Positions 50,626-63,309 of a DNA stretch of 64,000 bases are shown here, piece after piece. The notes beneath the pieces were generated by a model. That model was not told where the DNA came from. It saw only the letters and a program-made list of their open reading frames with translations, and did no database searches. The stretch comes from Adineta vaga (lineage: Eukaryota > Rotifera). Each line of letters begins with the position of its first letter. Position 1 is the first letter of the stretch. Location of the stretch: positions 12,028,001-12,092,000 of the forward strand of contig CP075497.1 in assembly GCA_021613535.1 (NCBI GenBank), given 5' to 3'. The translations under genes and the position numbers were made by a program.

Positions 50626-51848
50626 TTATCTACAAAGAGAAAACGACATGACATGCTTATCGCATTTAACTCTAAAGAAAACGGCAAGATATTTTTCCAC
50701 TTTTCCAGAAATATATTATATTGATTGAATAATAGCAGCTATCTATATCCGGCTTCAGTTTATTTTCGTTTCCTCTTTCTCCTTTTTTCGCTTGTTCATT
50801 TTTGTTAGTTCGTTGAGCAATGGCGAATTAATCGGAAGATATCACTAGACTACTACCCATTTGGGCTCAGAACTACAGAAAACGTTCTTTTCGTATGTTT
50901 TTTCGAACGAAATCGGTTGGAAAGATATGGAACCTGAGGGATCTTGCGAGAAAATCTGACTTTTCTCGGTGTTTCATATCGGTTCTGGAATATTAAATTC
51001 GTTTTTTTAAGACCTGACGTATAACCGAATATGGTTTTTTTCAGTGCTGAATGTCATTACTCTGGATTAAATGCCTACACGTTCAGTAATACAGTGATAA
51101 AAATAATCCTAGTTCCTTCGAGTGAAATGTGTTTGTCTGTCGCAAATTAAAGGTCAAATCGTGAAAATATATCCAAAATCAATTCATCAAATTATATACT
51201 GAGTAGGGATATCAACGCTGCCCGTTTTGGAAAGGGAACTGCAAAGTGACTACCTATTTGTTACGTTCGATTGAGAAGAGTCTAATGTCGTACCATAAAA
51301 GACACAGTGGCTTGTTAAACCTTATCTTTGATTGACCTTTTCTTTTCTGGAGAATGTCTCATTCAATTTACTATCTATTAGCCAGTTGAACTTAGAAAAA
51401 TGAATAAGAGATTAGGATAGTATGCGGTATGATGCCGAGATATACTTCAGCACATCAAAAAAAGTAGTAATTTAAATGACAACTGATGTTAATCGAGATG
51501 GATGAAATATACTAATTATTTATGAACACTTGAACGGAACGAAAAGCTGAGTAGTTCGATTCATTTTTTAAATTGTTTTGAGTTGAAGAATTTAATTTTT
51601 TCTGCGTAGAAATTAGGGAAAATGTATTATGAAATTTTAGAGAAATATTATCAAACAAATCATGACACTTAATCAATCCAATATTGGTTTTGTGTCGAAA
51701 TAAATTGACTTCAAAGTATATGAACATAATTTTACAATTCAATTGATTTCTGTTCTAAATTCGAATGAAATAAATTAACATCTTTATTACCATGATATAT
51801 GTTTATTCAATTAGAAGAAAACAAAATTTATAAAGAATTTCAAAACAA
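50626..51848. other. Intergenic, no gene seen
   Basis: The part 50740-51330 is richer in G and C than the surroundings but has stops in all frames, possibly a decayed element. The remainder is AT-rich 3' flank of the next minus-strand gene. The 76-codon frame 51512-51742 (-) has no family resemblance. Confidence 0.4.
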
Positions 51849-52619
51849 TTAACTACTCTCTTTCAGAGTTACATTAGGAGAAAAATAACTATCAGGAACT
51901 GTTTCAAGTAAAAAACGTATTCTATTCAATAATGTTTCGTTTTTTGAACTGAGAACATCTGTGTAAGTTTTTAATTTAGTAAAACGATATTGATAAGGAT
52001 AAGCTCGTAATCCGGTACCATAATTATATAATGCTGATTGTTCGGTATCATGCAAAATGACAAGCGTACTACGACTTGAATATCCAAATAAATCAAATTG
52101 ACGTCGTGGACCAGGTCTATGATCAATAAATACAATAGACCAAGTAGCAGCACTATGTATATCAGCTCGAGCCCATTCAACACCCATTTGACTTTGAACG
52201 TCAACGTGCATCATTTGGTGTAAAGTACTATTTCCATAAAGGGAAATAAAATGATTAACCCATCGTATATCCGAATCTGCTGATAAAACAAAACGTTTTT
52301 GTTCTGTTGATACACAATGTAATATTGGTGTACTTGTTGATCCCATACCTAATTCTAATATTGCACCTGACTCAGTGGCATATGCAGCAGCAAGAAGAAC
52401 AATTGCATGTGAACCATAAGCATTGTCAAGAGGAAATTTTAAATATCTAACAATTGTTTCATTCCATTCTGCTGAAAAATTACTTTTTTCAGTGGATTTT
52501 AGTTCGTTTCCAGCTTTAATTATTGGATTTAGTATAGTTTCATTAGGAGAAAATACACAGAAGAAAATAAATGGACATGTTATAAGACCAATAACAACAA
52601 ACATGCGAGATTTATTCAT
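51849..52619 (-). CDS. Membrane-anchored methyltransferase-like protein
   Basis: Single exon, 256 residues. One N-terminal hydrophobic helix (MFVVIGLITCPFIFFCVF) predicts a type II membrane or secreted protein. The body has a class I SAM-methyltransferase-like core: motif I ILELGMGSTSTPILH, a following acidic beta-2 region (VLSADSDIRWV), VFIDHRPGPRR, and a late strand STLVILHDTEQ. Several N-glycosylation sequons suggest a lumenal domain. The catalytic identity and substrate are unknown. It is intronless and lacks an obvious animal orthologue, so foreign origin is possible but unproven. It is divergent from RPL23a, 597 bp away. Confidence 0.65.
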   Translation of the reverse strand: MNKSRMFVVIGLITCPFIFFCVFSPNETILNPIIKAGNELKSTEKSNFSAEWNETIVRYLKFPLDNAYGSHAIVLLAAAYATESGAILELGMGSTSTPILHCVSTEQKRFVLSADSDIRWVNHFISLYGNSTLHQMMHVDVQSQMGVEWARADIHSAATWSIVFIDHRPGPRRQFDLFGYSSRSTLVILHDTEQSALYNYGTGLRAYPYQYRFTKLKTYTDVLSSKNETLLNRIRFLLETVPDSYFSPNVTLKESS

Positions 52620-53216
52620 ATTTAATGTTTAATCGTCTGTCTGTCTTTTTTTCAATTCAAACAATTTTACTTTTACTAAACGTGATGACGAAAAAAAAGA
52701 ACGAAAAGGATATTTCTTTACTTTTTCTCAAACGACTTATTTGTTTGTATAGTTTCATAAAGATCTGAGGTAGACTAATCAAAATCATGTGTAGAATTTA
52801 TTTACCGACAAAAGGATATGACCATACTTCTTAGTTTTAGATTGAAAATAGTCTTTGTGACATTTAGCAATCAGTTTAATAAAGAAAAAGGTTTCCAGAA
52901 ACCAACTAGTAGTGACATCTATGAATAATTTGATTTTCATTTTTCGACGATCTTTTCCAAATAAGATCTGAATATAAAAAGATAATTATTTTCCTCATTT
53001 TTATTTAAAACAAATGAGGACCTTCGAATAAAATCTAAATGAGCTTTCAACCAATCATACATCGATTATTCGAAATCGATAAACAACAGACAAGATTTTT
53101 TCAGTGTTTGTTTCTTTCATTTGCTGTACAAAATACGATTAGATATTTCTGAATAATTTCAATTTTTTTTTCTTTCTCTCATTAATTATTTTCTTTTCAG
53201 ATCTCCACCTTTTAGT
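52620..53216. promoter_or_regulatory. Divergent region upstream of RPL23a
   Basis: Lies between the divergent methyltransferase-like and RPL23a genes. A long T/C-rich tract ending TTTTCTTTTCAG precedes the RPL23a ATG by 16 nt and looks like a splice acceptor. A pyrimidine-rich stretch at 53100-53125 could be a TOP-like start. Confidence 0.45.
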
Positions 53217-53843
53217 ATGGGTCCAAAAAAAGAAACAAAGGATGCCTCGGCCTCTTCAAAAAAGGCAACTGCTGCTCCCGCAACAGCAACAGCTAGTGCC
53301 AAAAAACCTGTAAAACCTGCAGGTAGTGCTACAACCACCAAAGTTGTTACCAAAGAACGTAAAGAAAAGGTTAAATCAACGGCACTTAAAGCTAAACAAC
53401 GAGTTGTTCGGTAAAGAAATTGAAAACTTGAAGTTTCACATAAAATACTTTTTCATTTTAGTGGAAATCGATTGACACGTAATCGTAAAATCCATACGAA
53501 ACCAACATTTCGTCGTCCATTTACCCTTCGTTTAAAGCGTCAACCTAAATATCCTCGACGATCGGCACCAAAACGTAATCGTCTTGATCACTTTGCCATC
53601 ATTAAATATCCATTAACAACTGAATCGGCAATGAAAAAAATCGAAGATAACAATACATTAGTTTTTATTGTTAACATTCGTGCCAATAAACCAATGATTC
53701 AAAAAGCTGTAAAGAAAATGTATGATGTCGAAGCCGAAAAAGTCAACACTTTAATTCGACCTGATGGTGAAAAGAAAGCTTATGTTAGACTTAAGGCTGA
53801 TCATGATGCACTTGATGTTGCTAATCGTATTGGTATTATCTAA
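53217..53843 (+). CDS. RPL23A: Ribosomal protein L23a (uL23)
   Basis: Two exons, 53217-53410 and 53462-53843, 191 residues. An Ala/Lys/Thr-rich eukaryotic N-terminal extension comes first, then the L23 core: [70 protein letters not shown], ending VANRIGII. It binds 23S/28S domain III near the tunnel exit in the large subunit. The phase-2 intron rebuilds an Arg codon. AATAAA at 53951. Confidence 0.97.
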
Positions 53844-54860
53844 ACAATTACAAACAAATGCCAAATCGATACAAGAAAAACAAAAGAAGAATTTCAACGT
53901 TTCTTTTCTTCTTGTTTTGTTTATGCTCAATTTTTCGAAAACAAACACCTAATAAATATTAAGATCATTGAGCATTTATATATATATGTTTCTTTATCTA
54001 AGGATCAATAATATTATTTCAAAACAATTAATAGACTATAAATCCTAGGTTATATTTATATTATTTGTAAACCGAACGACGATTTTTTACAATAGCACGT
54101 TGAAAGATTAGTCTTTTCCTTCGAAAATCAGAGAACTCTATCAACAGTTATTGTAGATCCTATTGATTTTGATTTCAGTTAAAAACTAATATCATAGACA
54201 CCTCTACCGATAATGATAAATACTTGCATCAACAAAATGTATCGGTTCACTTGACTTATCAATATGAAAAAATAACTTTATAAAAGTAAAACTATCCTAA
54301 CTGGATGATCAAACTTGGTTGTATTATACTTTTTTCCATTGAGAGTGCATTTGTCTTTAAAATAGAAGATGTCATTGACAAAGATGATATAATTTTCACT
54401 TGTTAATAATCAAATGATACTTGGAAAAAATGTCTTTCGAATAAAATACAATTTATCTTCTAATTTGTTATCAATTCAAGTAAGAAGACAGTTTATAATC
54501 GGTTTTCTTTTCTTCGATGTTTTTTTCAGATGATGAACACGATAATTCTCTCTTGTAAGTACAACAATATTGATGTTTATTCTAACATTTTTTTAAATAT
54601 GTTTTAGGTGCCAAATTAGAAGTAGCCTTATCTTCATCGTATTTTATTTACAACATATTAACTCATGCTGACGATATATTTTTATCAATCGAAAAGATAG
54701 ATATAAAATGAATTTGGTACACATGATGTTTTTCTGTATCTTTATGAATATTGATAGCATTTTCTTTTTAAAAAGAAAGAATTTATAATCTGGAATTCAT
54801 TATCTTGATACATTTATGAGGAAAAAACAATTAATACACTAACTAATGAATTGATCGAAT
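53844..54860. other. Intergenic, no gene seen
   Basis: RPL23a 3' UTR followed by AT-rich spacer. No frame with coding character. Confidence 0.55.
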
Positions 54861-55620
54861 ATGGTTGACATTCTATTATGATACAGTTGCAAGAATAGAA
54901 ATACTTGATCCAATACCATTTGCTTTTAACCAACAACTGATTGTATAAATTTCTCCAGCTATTGCTTGACTGATGGAATCTGGACATATATCACTGTGAT
55001 CAAGAAGATAAAATACTCCTGTACGAGCATCAGTTTGAACAACTTGATCTGGACTACCTCTCCAAGGCCCATATGGATCACTTTGAATCCATGGAGTAAG
55101 AGAACCGTTTTCAAATATTCTTGATTAAAGTTAAACAAAATATAGATTATCAAGTAATTTAAATCATTCACATATGAGAGGGAGTTTATGTTGAATTAAA
55201 TGTTTAAATTGCAACATCTCTAACATTCAAAAATCAAATTAAATCTTCAAGATTCAATTTATTTCTTCTTTTTTGACAATCGACAAATAAAAATGCACGT
55301 TGAAAAAAAACACAAAGAAAAACATTTTGTTTGTTTCATAGTGATATTGATGTTTCATTTCATTGATACTATCGGAGAAAAAATAAATTTTGAAAAACAA
55401 AATAGATGTTAATTGTACTTGCTGCCATCCAAATACCAGAGAACTTGATGACACAATTCTTTGTCCTAAAATATGAAAATGTACGATTCGACACGTCGAG
55501 ATTACAATTAATTTTACTCGAAAAATGGCGTCAACCATATTTTCCGTTGGTTTGTAATATACGTCAGGTGTTGCATTACCTCTTAACGTTGCTGATGCAA
55601 TAACATCATCGACCTTCTGT
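54861..55620 (-). pseudogene. Relic of CBM/lectin-like surface protein
   Basis: Minus-strand blocks with coding character but no complete gene. One, 55124-54885, opens after an AG acceptor and reads IFENGSLTPWIQSDPYGPWRG ... SQAIAGEIYTISCWLKANG, like the start of a galactose-binding/CBM jelly-roll (F-E-N-G-S ... W). A second, near 55620-55400, reads KVDDVIASATLRGNATPDVYY and, in another frame, RIVSSSSLVFGWQQVQ. Stops and frame changes separate them. It could be exons of one decayed extracellular protein. Assignment is tentative. Confidence 0.35.
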
Positions 55621-56975
55621 AGAAACGATAAATAATAATAGTTTTACAAAAAAGAATCTGTTCTTACTATATTCTTAATTTGGCAGATGTTTAAGATCTG
55701 TGTAATTGTTGCCTTTAATGAATTGAACGTTCATAGTGTAGACGATTTGATTGCATTGGTAGCACATGCATGATATAGCATTTTTATTCGATTAACGTCA
55801 AAATTATTCTATGAAAGTGCAACAGAGTATTAGATATTTTTATAAAAATATTTATACTAGTTTCGTTATAGACATTTCAGTTGTATTCTTATTCAACAAA
55901 ACACAAGCAAGAAATGAGCAATATAACGGAAGAAGAAACTTATGAGAACATACCATACTAACCACTGTGAACTTGATCAATCAGTATTGAGTAAATAAGA
56001 AATAAACGTGTAGGTCAACTCATGTAATTCACTTTTTATCAATTTATGAATTATAATTGAGTAGCTATCGACAATAATAGTAGACGTATCGCCGTTAAAA
56101 ATAAATTCGAACGGTTTGGAAAATTCAGTCAGTCTTATTTCCACATCTTCGACAACTTCTTCAAAAGTTTGGTGCAAATAAAATTCAGTTAAATGATACT
56201 TGTAAGTCGGTATTACAAAAAAAGGTGTTATGCCCATTGACGTTGCTCATAATTGTTCAGTTGATTAAATAAATTAATGAAAATAAATCTGTCTATGTTG
56301 TACAAAACGTCAATGATGCTAAAATCCATCATCAAGAGCAATCAGACCCTATGCGGACGACTGAACATTTCGGTCCTCATTGTCTGAATCTACTGTAGTA
56401 ATGAAATACATTTGTCAATTATCTCAGTGCTACTCCAGCAGGAGCTCTTTCTATCAAAAAATAATTAATGCTTACTTTATTGTCACAATGTTTTAGCAAA
56501 GTTGCTAGCTGTAGTGAATCGATTGCATTCGCCTTACCTAACTGGACTGAAAATGATCATGCAACGAATCATGTGCTACCTTGCAGATGCACTATAGATA
56601 ATGATTTATCCTCCGAACTATTCAATCGATATTTGTTTGTTTTTATAATTAGTTTATCGCCCCTATGTCAGAATATTGGAGTAGAATCTCTTGTATATTC
56701 TGTATGATGAAGTATAGTAAAACCCAATAGTTGAATACAATAACATGAACAACTTGAATAAATTGTAGATCCATCTTGAGGGTGAGGGTGTATGTATGAG
56801 ATAGATTCGATTACTCATACGCATATCTTCAAAATGAATCAGTTTTTGTCGTTCTAGTTACCAAATTTTCTCTCATCTTTATTTCGTTAATTTCTCCTTA
56901 GTATTTGACTATATCGTGTGTTAATATGCGTCATCTGTCGTTCCTTCACTAAGGATTGGCTTATGAAATTTATAG
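55621..56975. other. Intergenic, first exon of C1orf53-like gene unseen
   Basis: No confirmed gene. The frame 55977-56237 (-) (86 codons, with EEVVEDVEIRLTEFSKPFEF) and 56468-56707 (+) have no recognised domain. The G-rich motif CTTGAGGGTGAGGGTGTATG lies near 56775. An ATG-bearing exon for the following gene should lie here but could not be placed. Confidence 0.35.
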
Positions 56976-57477
<502 letters not shown>

Positions 57478-57556
57478 ATTGCTACACTATAGGATCTTGT
57501 TTATTACATTGATGATACACATAGTTTCAATAGAAGTAAGAAAAAGAAGGTGTCTA

Positions 57557-58164
57557 TTAATTATGACGTGCACGTTTCTTTGCCATGTATATGCAAAACT
57601 AAATAAAAATTGAAAAAGTAAATCGAATAAATATTTTGCAACTGAACAAACTTCATCAAATAAAATATATCCACCATGATTGGTATCAATTCGATTGAAT
57701 TCCTTCTTTAAATCTTCATGATCCAAATTCGATTGTCCAATAAGTTCATGACCTTTTTTAAATTCATTAAAACTAATTCGTTTATCTTTATTTTTATCTA
57801 ATTGTTCAAATAAATCACTCAATTCATTATAATAATATAATAATTCGATTAAATGACAAAATTCCTTCAATTCAACAAATCCACTCTAAATACAAAATGA
57901 AAAAATTCATCAAAAGACAAATCAATTTCTAACAAACTTTATTCGAATCTGCAGCTTTGAATGCACGTAACATTGCCTGACGATTTGTACCGAATTCTGG
58001 ATACCAATGAATAATAGCTCGATCAATTTCAGCTAAAGATAAAATTCCATTTCCATTATCGAATTGTTGAAATAACTAAATAAAATTCATTAAAATCTGT
58101 CATAGAACATATAAAATGAATCATTTACTTTTTTACATTCATCTTTTGATAAATGTCTTGCCAT
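57557..58164 (-). CDS. EF-hand calcium-binding protein
   Basis: Four exons: 58164-58129, 58075-57939, 57885-57652 and 57598-57557; about 149 residues, calmodulin size. Four EF-hands are visible. The first (FDNGNGILSLAEI) is degenerate. The second (DSNKSGFVELKEF) is split by an intron. The third (DKNKDKRISFNEF) and fourth (DTNHGGYILFDEF) have the 1, 3 and 12 ligands. The end DEFCIYMAKK is typical of a family of calmodulin-like proteins. The short last exon was chosen over the read-through frame because it restores the fourth EF-hand. Likely a cytosolic Ca2+ sensor or buffer. Confidence 0.85.
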
Positions 58165-59043
58165 TATTGTTCTTCAAATCGCAAAGAAAGATAACTTCAA
58201 TGACGAGATAAAACAAATGGAAGTCGTTTTTTCTTGTTCTTATTTGAAAGCAGAATGCGTGAGAGTTTTTTTTTATACTCGTAGAATTATAAGTATAAGA
58301 GAAATATAGGACGACAAACACTTTTTCTCAACGTACATCCGGACGTGAAGAAAATGTTTATCATTGATGCTTATTCATTGATTTTCTTTTAATATGATGA
58401 AGAGAAAAGACATCTTTTTCTGTGGAGCAAAACTTTTTTTTATGAAAAAGAAGAAATGAAGTCCTTGGTGTGTCGTGTCGTCTTAATGATATTACATGCT
58501 GAGAAAAGTAATCATTTTCAGAATTGTGAAGTATGTTGCGGAGTAGAGATATTATATTTCTTTTCTTTAACGAATGGTTTCAACATTGCGGAAGAGATTT
58601 GTATGTTAGATTAATCGATCACATTATTCAGTCGAGTGTGACGAAATAAAAGCAGAGGATGAGAAAAGTTGAAAATGATTTTCTATGAAATGAAATAAAA
58701 ATATGGTTCGTTTCTGCTAATTTTCAAAATATTGTACAAAACAAAACTTTATTGAAGCATAAAATGTGAAAAAGTCATCTTTTTTTTCTAAAACAAAATG
58801 ATTCATAGTTCAACTTGACAATACTTAAAATGAAAATGTCCATTTTTGATTATAAGTCAATCTATTGGTTATTTTCTTGTCTAAAATCGCATCTTTCAAC
58901 TCCTACGCAAGGACAGTATATGTATCTCATAAACTGATCGTACATTACACGATACAAGGTGAAAATTGATGACGCACTCTTCCTATACCTTTTACTAGTT
59001 ACATAAAGGTATACATAAAGTATATGTTTTCTTTCGATAGAAC
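58165..59043. promoter_or_regulatory. Divergent region, EF-hand and Frag1-like genes
   Basis: Head-to-head intergenic of 879 bp. AT-rich with no coding frame beyond chance. Should include both promoters; no specific motif identified. Confidence 0.45.
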
Positions 59044-59733
59044 ATGTTCCTACGTACGATATCTTCATCGAAAAAACAGGGAATTTATAGATTCTTGGGA
59101 ATTCTAACATCAACTCTTGCATCATTAATATGGTTAGGAACAATTGTCGCTTTATTTGCTTTATGGGGTGGTGAAGATGATTTTACTCGATACGAATATG
59201 ATGATGGTGAAGTTCCTTATATATCAAATGTAGGTGCTCGTCATAAAACGGTGTTTGTTGTTGGAACAAGTTTCACTGCTGTATTTTTTATTTTAACATT
59301 AATTTTTACTAAACTTTGTTTTGATGCTGAAACTCGACGACGACTAAAACGTGGTGTATCAATGACATCAATTATATTTGGAATTTTCGCAGGCATATCA
59401 CTTGTTCTCTTATCTGTTTTTGATTCCGTTGATCATTCAACAATTCATTTCGTCTTCACAGGATTATTTACTGCTTTTACTCTTCTATCCGCAATTTTTT
59501 CAACAATTTATCGATTTTCACGTAATGAAATTAATTTAGCTGTTTATATCCGAGTGTTATTCATTTCAATAGTCATACCATTAGCAGTTTGTTTTGTCGT
59601 TTTTAGTTTAATCAAACGTCCAACTGATCAAACACAATTATTATCTGTTGCAGCATCATTTGAATGGACTATTGCTATTCTTTTTGTTGTTTACTTAATT
59701 TTATTTGCTTTAGATCTGATATTGAGTGTATAA
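59044..59733 (+). CDS. Frag1/DRAM/Sfk1-family membrane protein
   Basis: Single exon, 229 residues, with six hydrophobic helices. After the first helix comes a lumenal loop with acidic residues and EVPYISNVGARHKTVFVVG, matching the conserved 'PYISDTGA' signature of the Frag1/DRAM/Sfk1 family. The remaining helices and the basic loop ETRRRLKRGV fit the family topology. Members act in lysosome/autophagy control (DRAM), GPI-anchor remodelling (PGAP2) or plasma-membrane lipid asymmetry (Sfk1). Which role applies here is not clear. Confidence 0.8.
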   Translation: MFLRTISSSKKQGIYRFLGILTSTLASLIWLGTIVALFALWGGEDDFTRYEYDDGEVPYISNVGARHKTVFVVGTSFTAVFFILTLIFTKLCFDAETRRRLKRGVSMTSIIFGIFAGISLVLLSVFDSVDHSTIHFVFTGLFTAFTLLSAIFSTIYRFSRNEINLAVYIRVLFISIVIPLAVCFVVFSLIKRPTDQTQLLSVAASFEWTIAILFVVYLILFALDLILSV

Positions 59734-60551
59734 TATGCAATATTTCTTGTTTTTCTTCTAAAATAAAACCATGAAAGGTCATTGAAAACTGTTGACAACA
59801 TAAGAATAAGTGAGTCATCGATGTTTTTCTTACAATCATGACGTCAATTGAATATTTCATCAAAGTTTTGTTAAATTTCGTGCAGATTTTCTTGTCTATG
59901 AAAGGAAATTAATTTAAGAAATAGTTGCATAGCTGACGATATAATTCATATGTTGCCTAATCAACACATTGAATTAAATAGAAAGTTCTTTTTTCAAGAA
60001 AAGTTTTTTTTCTTTCTTTCTGATTAAACAATTAATCAGTTATTCTTTCGGAATCGTTTTTCTTCATACTTCAATGTTGAAAAACAAACAAATCGTTTCT
60101 TCTTTTTAACCTTGAACGTAAAAAGAACTCATTTTAAATTTACCTTTTTGGTCACTTAAACCCTTGACAAACGTTTATATTTATAGTTGTATCGTTTCTT
60201 CTTCTTCTTCTCTCTTCTTTTAAAATTCTTTGATGATGCAAGCGACCTCCTATAGTCCAACGCGAATGTTGCCAAGCAATGGCTATCGATAACAGAATAA
60301 ATGGCTGAGTCATTCTCTTCATTTTTGTCTTTTGATTAAAGTTAACAAATTCAGTTTTAATTAAATCGGAATAAATATTTCTTTTCTTCCCGAGGAATAA
60401 ATCAGATATCGATCGTAAGAAATTGAACTGAAGTATATTTTTCTCTTTCTTCATTTGTTTTCAAGTATTTTTCTATTTATTAACGACAAAAGTATTTAAA
60501 AGCAAAAGAAAAATCTTTTTTTCTTCATTCGAACATTTCATTTCAAGCATC
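59734..60551. other. Intergenic, one doubtful minus-strand ORF
   Basis: Contains a possible 56-codon minus-strand ORF starting MKRMTQPFILLSIAIAWQ (signal-peptide-like) with a run of five Arg, within the longer frame 60152-60454. No splice support and no homology recognised. Otherwise FANK1 upstream sequence. Confidence 0.35.
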
Positions 60552-62116
60552 ATGAGTAAGATTTTCATACTCTTTCTTTTAAACTAAACTTTTCTTCTTT
60601 AGCTGGACGTTTGGAGAGACCAGCTGCACCTGTTTTAGTCAATACAACACATCATTCAATTGAACTTGAATGGGAACATATTGCAACTCAAGATAAAACT
60701 CGACCGGAACGTCGACGTTTATTTGATGAAAATGGTTTAGCACATTCAGGTTCATTGATTTATCTTCATCAACGGGATAAAAAAACATCATCCGTTTGGG
60801 AAAGTATCTATACGTATGTCTTAAAAGCAGGGGAAAATCTTTGTAATACGTTTTCTTTTCGTTTTTTTGAACAGAGGATCAGCATTGGGATATAAAATTG
60901 AAAATTTGAAACCAAATACTCAATTTGAATATCGATTACAATGTAAATCGGGTGGAACTGGTGAACGATCGGAATGGTCGCCAATCTTATTAGCAGCAAC
61001 AACACCTGAACCAATGAGTGGTGAAACAGTTTTCAAAGCAATTGCTTTACCGGGAAAAGATCAATTAGAAAAATTACTTACAGTTTTGTATGTTGATTCA
61101 TTTGAGAGAATTGAATTTTATTAAAGATCTTTTAGAGGACCAGGACATCAATTGTTAGAACATCCAGATAAAGATGGAAATTTTCCATTGATGCATGCTT
61201 GTGCAAAACATGATGTGGCGTTTGTTGATGTTTTTGCTCTTTAATTCAATTATTTCTTTCTTCTTCTTATAGAAAAGTCGATTTATTAATAAAAGCTGGT
61301 GCAAATGTTAACAATGCGATTCCTTCCGGAAAAACAGCGTAAGTTTTCTTTTTCTTTTCTAATCCGCTTAAACGTCATTCAAATAATAATTTAGCTTAAT
61401 GGTTGCAGCAAGTGCTGGTTTTACTAAAGCATGTGCCTCATTACTTGAAAATGGTGCCAATCTTTATAGTGTAGATCAAAATGGTAGAAATATTTATTTT
61501 TATTTTTCATTGAATCATTTTCTATTTAAGGCACAACTGTATTACATCGGGCGATTGATAGTAAAAATCTTGATACAATAACGGTGATAATCAATCAAAT
61601 AAATATGGAAAAAGATCAAGCAATTAAAGAAGAAGAAATGAATAAAGAAGTTGGACAACATAAATGGACGCCTTTATACCGAGCTGGTAAGAAGAAAAAG
61701 AAAGAAAAGTGTTTCTCTTTTTGGATGAATAATTCATTTTGTTTAGTTATTCATGATTGTAATAAAGAAATTATTGAACTTCTTCTTAAAAATGGTTGTA
61801 ATCCGGAATGTGAAGATAAAACAACAAATACAACTGTTTTACAAATGGCTGTGATTCGAGGAAATATATTAACAACTCAATTGCTAATCAATTATGGAGC
61901 AAATCCAAGAGCATTAAGCAAAGTATGAATGATCTTAATTAATTATTTTCTTAATCTTTTATCTTTTGTTAAGAATGGTAAAACTCTTCAACAATTAGCT
62001 GCTTCAACAACTAAACAGGTAAGAATAATATTCGATAATAATATTATTTATTGATTTCTTTTAAATAGGATTTAATGGATTATGTTGATTCCTTACCAGG
62101 TGCTCCAAAAATGTGA
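60552..62116 (+). CDS. FANK1: FANK1 (fibronectin III + ankyrin repeats)
   Basis: Ten exons: 60552-60555, 60603-60813, 60875-61087, 61136-61219, 61273-61339, 61395-61483, 61531-61686, 61747-61922, 61974-62018, 62069-62116; about 363 residues. The first exon is just ATGA; splicing gives MTGRLERPAAPVLV. A fibronectin type III domain follows (THHSIELEWEH, as in human FANK1, then LKPNTQFEYRLQC). Then come about six ankyrin repeats (KDGNFPLMHACAKHDV, LLIKAGANVN, LMVAASAGFTKACASLLENGAN, TTVLHRAID, LLKNGCNPE, QLLINYGANPRA), ending GAPKM. In mammals FANK1 is testis-enriched and linked to spermatogenesis and AP-1 signalling. Bdelloids have no known males, so a ciliary or somatic role is more likely here. 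AATAAA at 62184. Confidence 0.9.
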
Positions 62117-62347
62117 AAACGCATTCACTGGATACTTTCTTAGTGCAATTTCTATCTTTTGATTTCTTCGAAAAAAAATATATAATAAAGCGTGTTTTTG
62201 TGTGTGGGTGTGTGCATAAAGTTCGTTTATTAAAAGTGTTTTCTCTGTATAATAACAAATCGATCATTTCTTTTTTGTTTCTCTAATCTAAATTGAACAT
62301 TTTCTATGTAAAAACAGCCAAGAATATATCTACGAAAACTTTCTTTT

Positions 62348-63309
62348 CTAAACTTTTTTGTTTATTAATGATAATAATGTTGTCAATTGTTTGGATTTTG
62401 TTGAAGTTTGAATTGGACGTATTGTTGTTGTTTTTGTTGTTGTTGTCATGGTTGTTGTGCTTGTAGGATGACCGAAAAATTTTATACTCGAACAAAGTTC
62501 TGGTAATGCATAACGACTCCATTGTCCATTGGATTCACATCGTTTACAATGAGGACCGAAAGCAAAGGCATAAATCGCAAAAACAGTCAAAGGTGAATAC
62601 AATGTACCACCATCTAATGGTTTGATTTCACCCCATTCAGTGACTAAACGTGGATTTGCACGTAATAGTTCTGCATCACATCGAACAGTATCACATACTG
62701 TTAATTGTGTCCAAAAACCTAATAAAAAGAAGAATAAATGATAGTTTGAAATATGAAAATATTGTTACCATCTCGACACGAACGACAGAAACGAACTCCA
62801 TCAGGATCGGAACGTCGTTCGTAAACAGCAGTTGAAAGATCAGGAACTGTTTCTCGTGGATCATCATCGAAATATTTTAGACGATGATCAGGTTGTTCAA
62901 TACGTAAACGACGAAATTCAAATGGAACAACCATTTTAGTTTCAATTTCGTTTAATAATTTGATTGAACATGGAGAAAATGTTTGTTCAATCAGAGAATT
63001 TGTTAAAGATTTTTTTAATAACGGTTGAGTTTTATTTATTATTGGTGGTGATGATGTTGCTTGTTTAATATCAATATGTGATAATGGAATAGGTTCAAGA
63101 ACAAAATCAGATGAACGTTGATGATCAAGCATACGTAAATTTCGAAGAAGTAATGATGAACGATTATTCGATGATGATGATGATATTTCATTTTCTGTTC
63201 GTTGAATCATATTTGTATCAATAATAATACATGCAGGAATTGAATATACTCGATATTTATCCAATAGTACAAGAGATAGAATGAAAATCATGGAAATATT
63301 CAATGACAT
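62348..63309 (-). CDS. Secreted Cys/Thr-rich protein
   Basis: Two exons, 63309-62769 and 62718-62348, 303 residues. A signal peptide (MSLNISMIFILSLVLL) is followed by a Ser/Arg-rich region, then a segment with conserved-looking Cys (FCRSCRDG, VCDTVRCDAEL, HCKRCESNGQW, LPELC), reminiscent of an extracellular disulphide module. A Thr-rich mucin-like tail (TSTTTMTTTTKTTT) follows. The intron is 50 nt, phase 1. No named family recognised. Likely an extracellular or cuticle/matrix protein. Confidence 0.65.

Noticed and set aside
55977-56237. 86-codon minus-strand ORF
   Set aside because: Plausible codon use but no homologue recognised, and it has no splice partner; not enough to call a gene.
60152-60454. 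Minus-strand ORF with signal-like start and Arg run (possible peptide precursor)
   Set aside because: Arg run arises from a TTC microsatellite; no cleavage-site repeats or conserved peptide, so the neuropeptide idea is unsupported.
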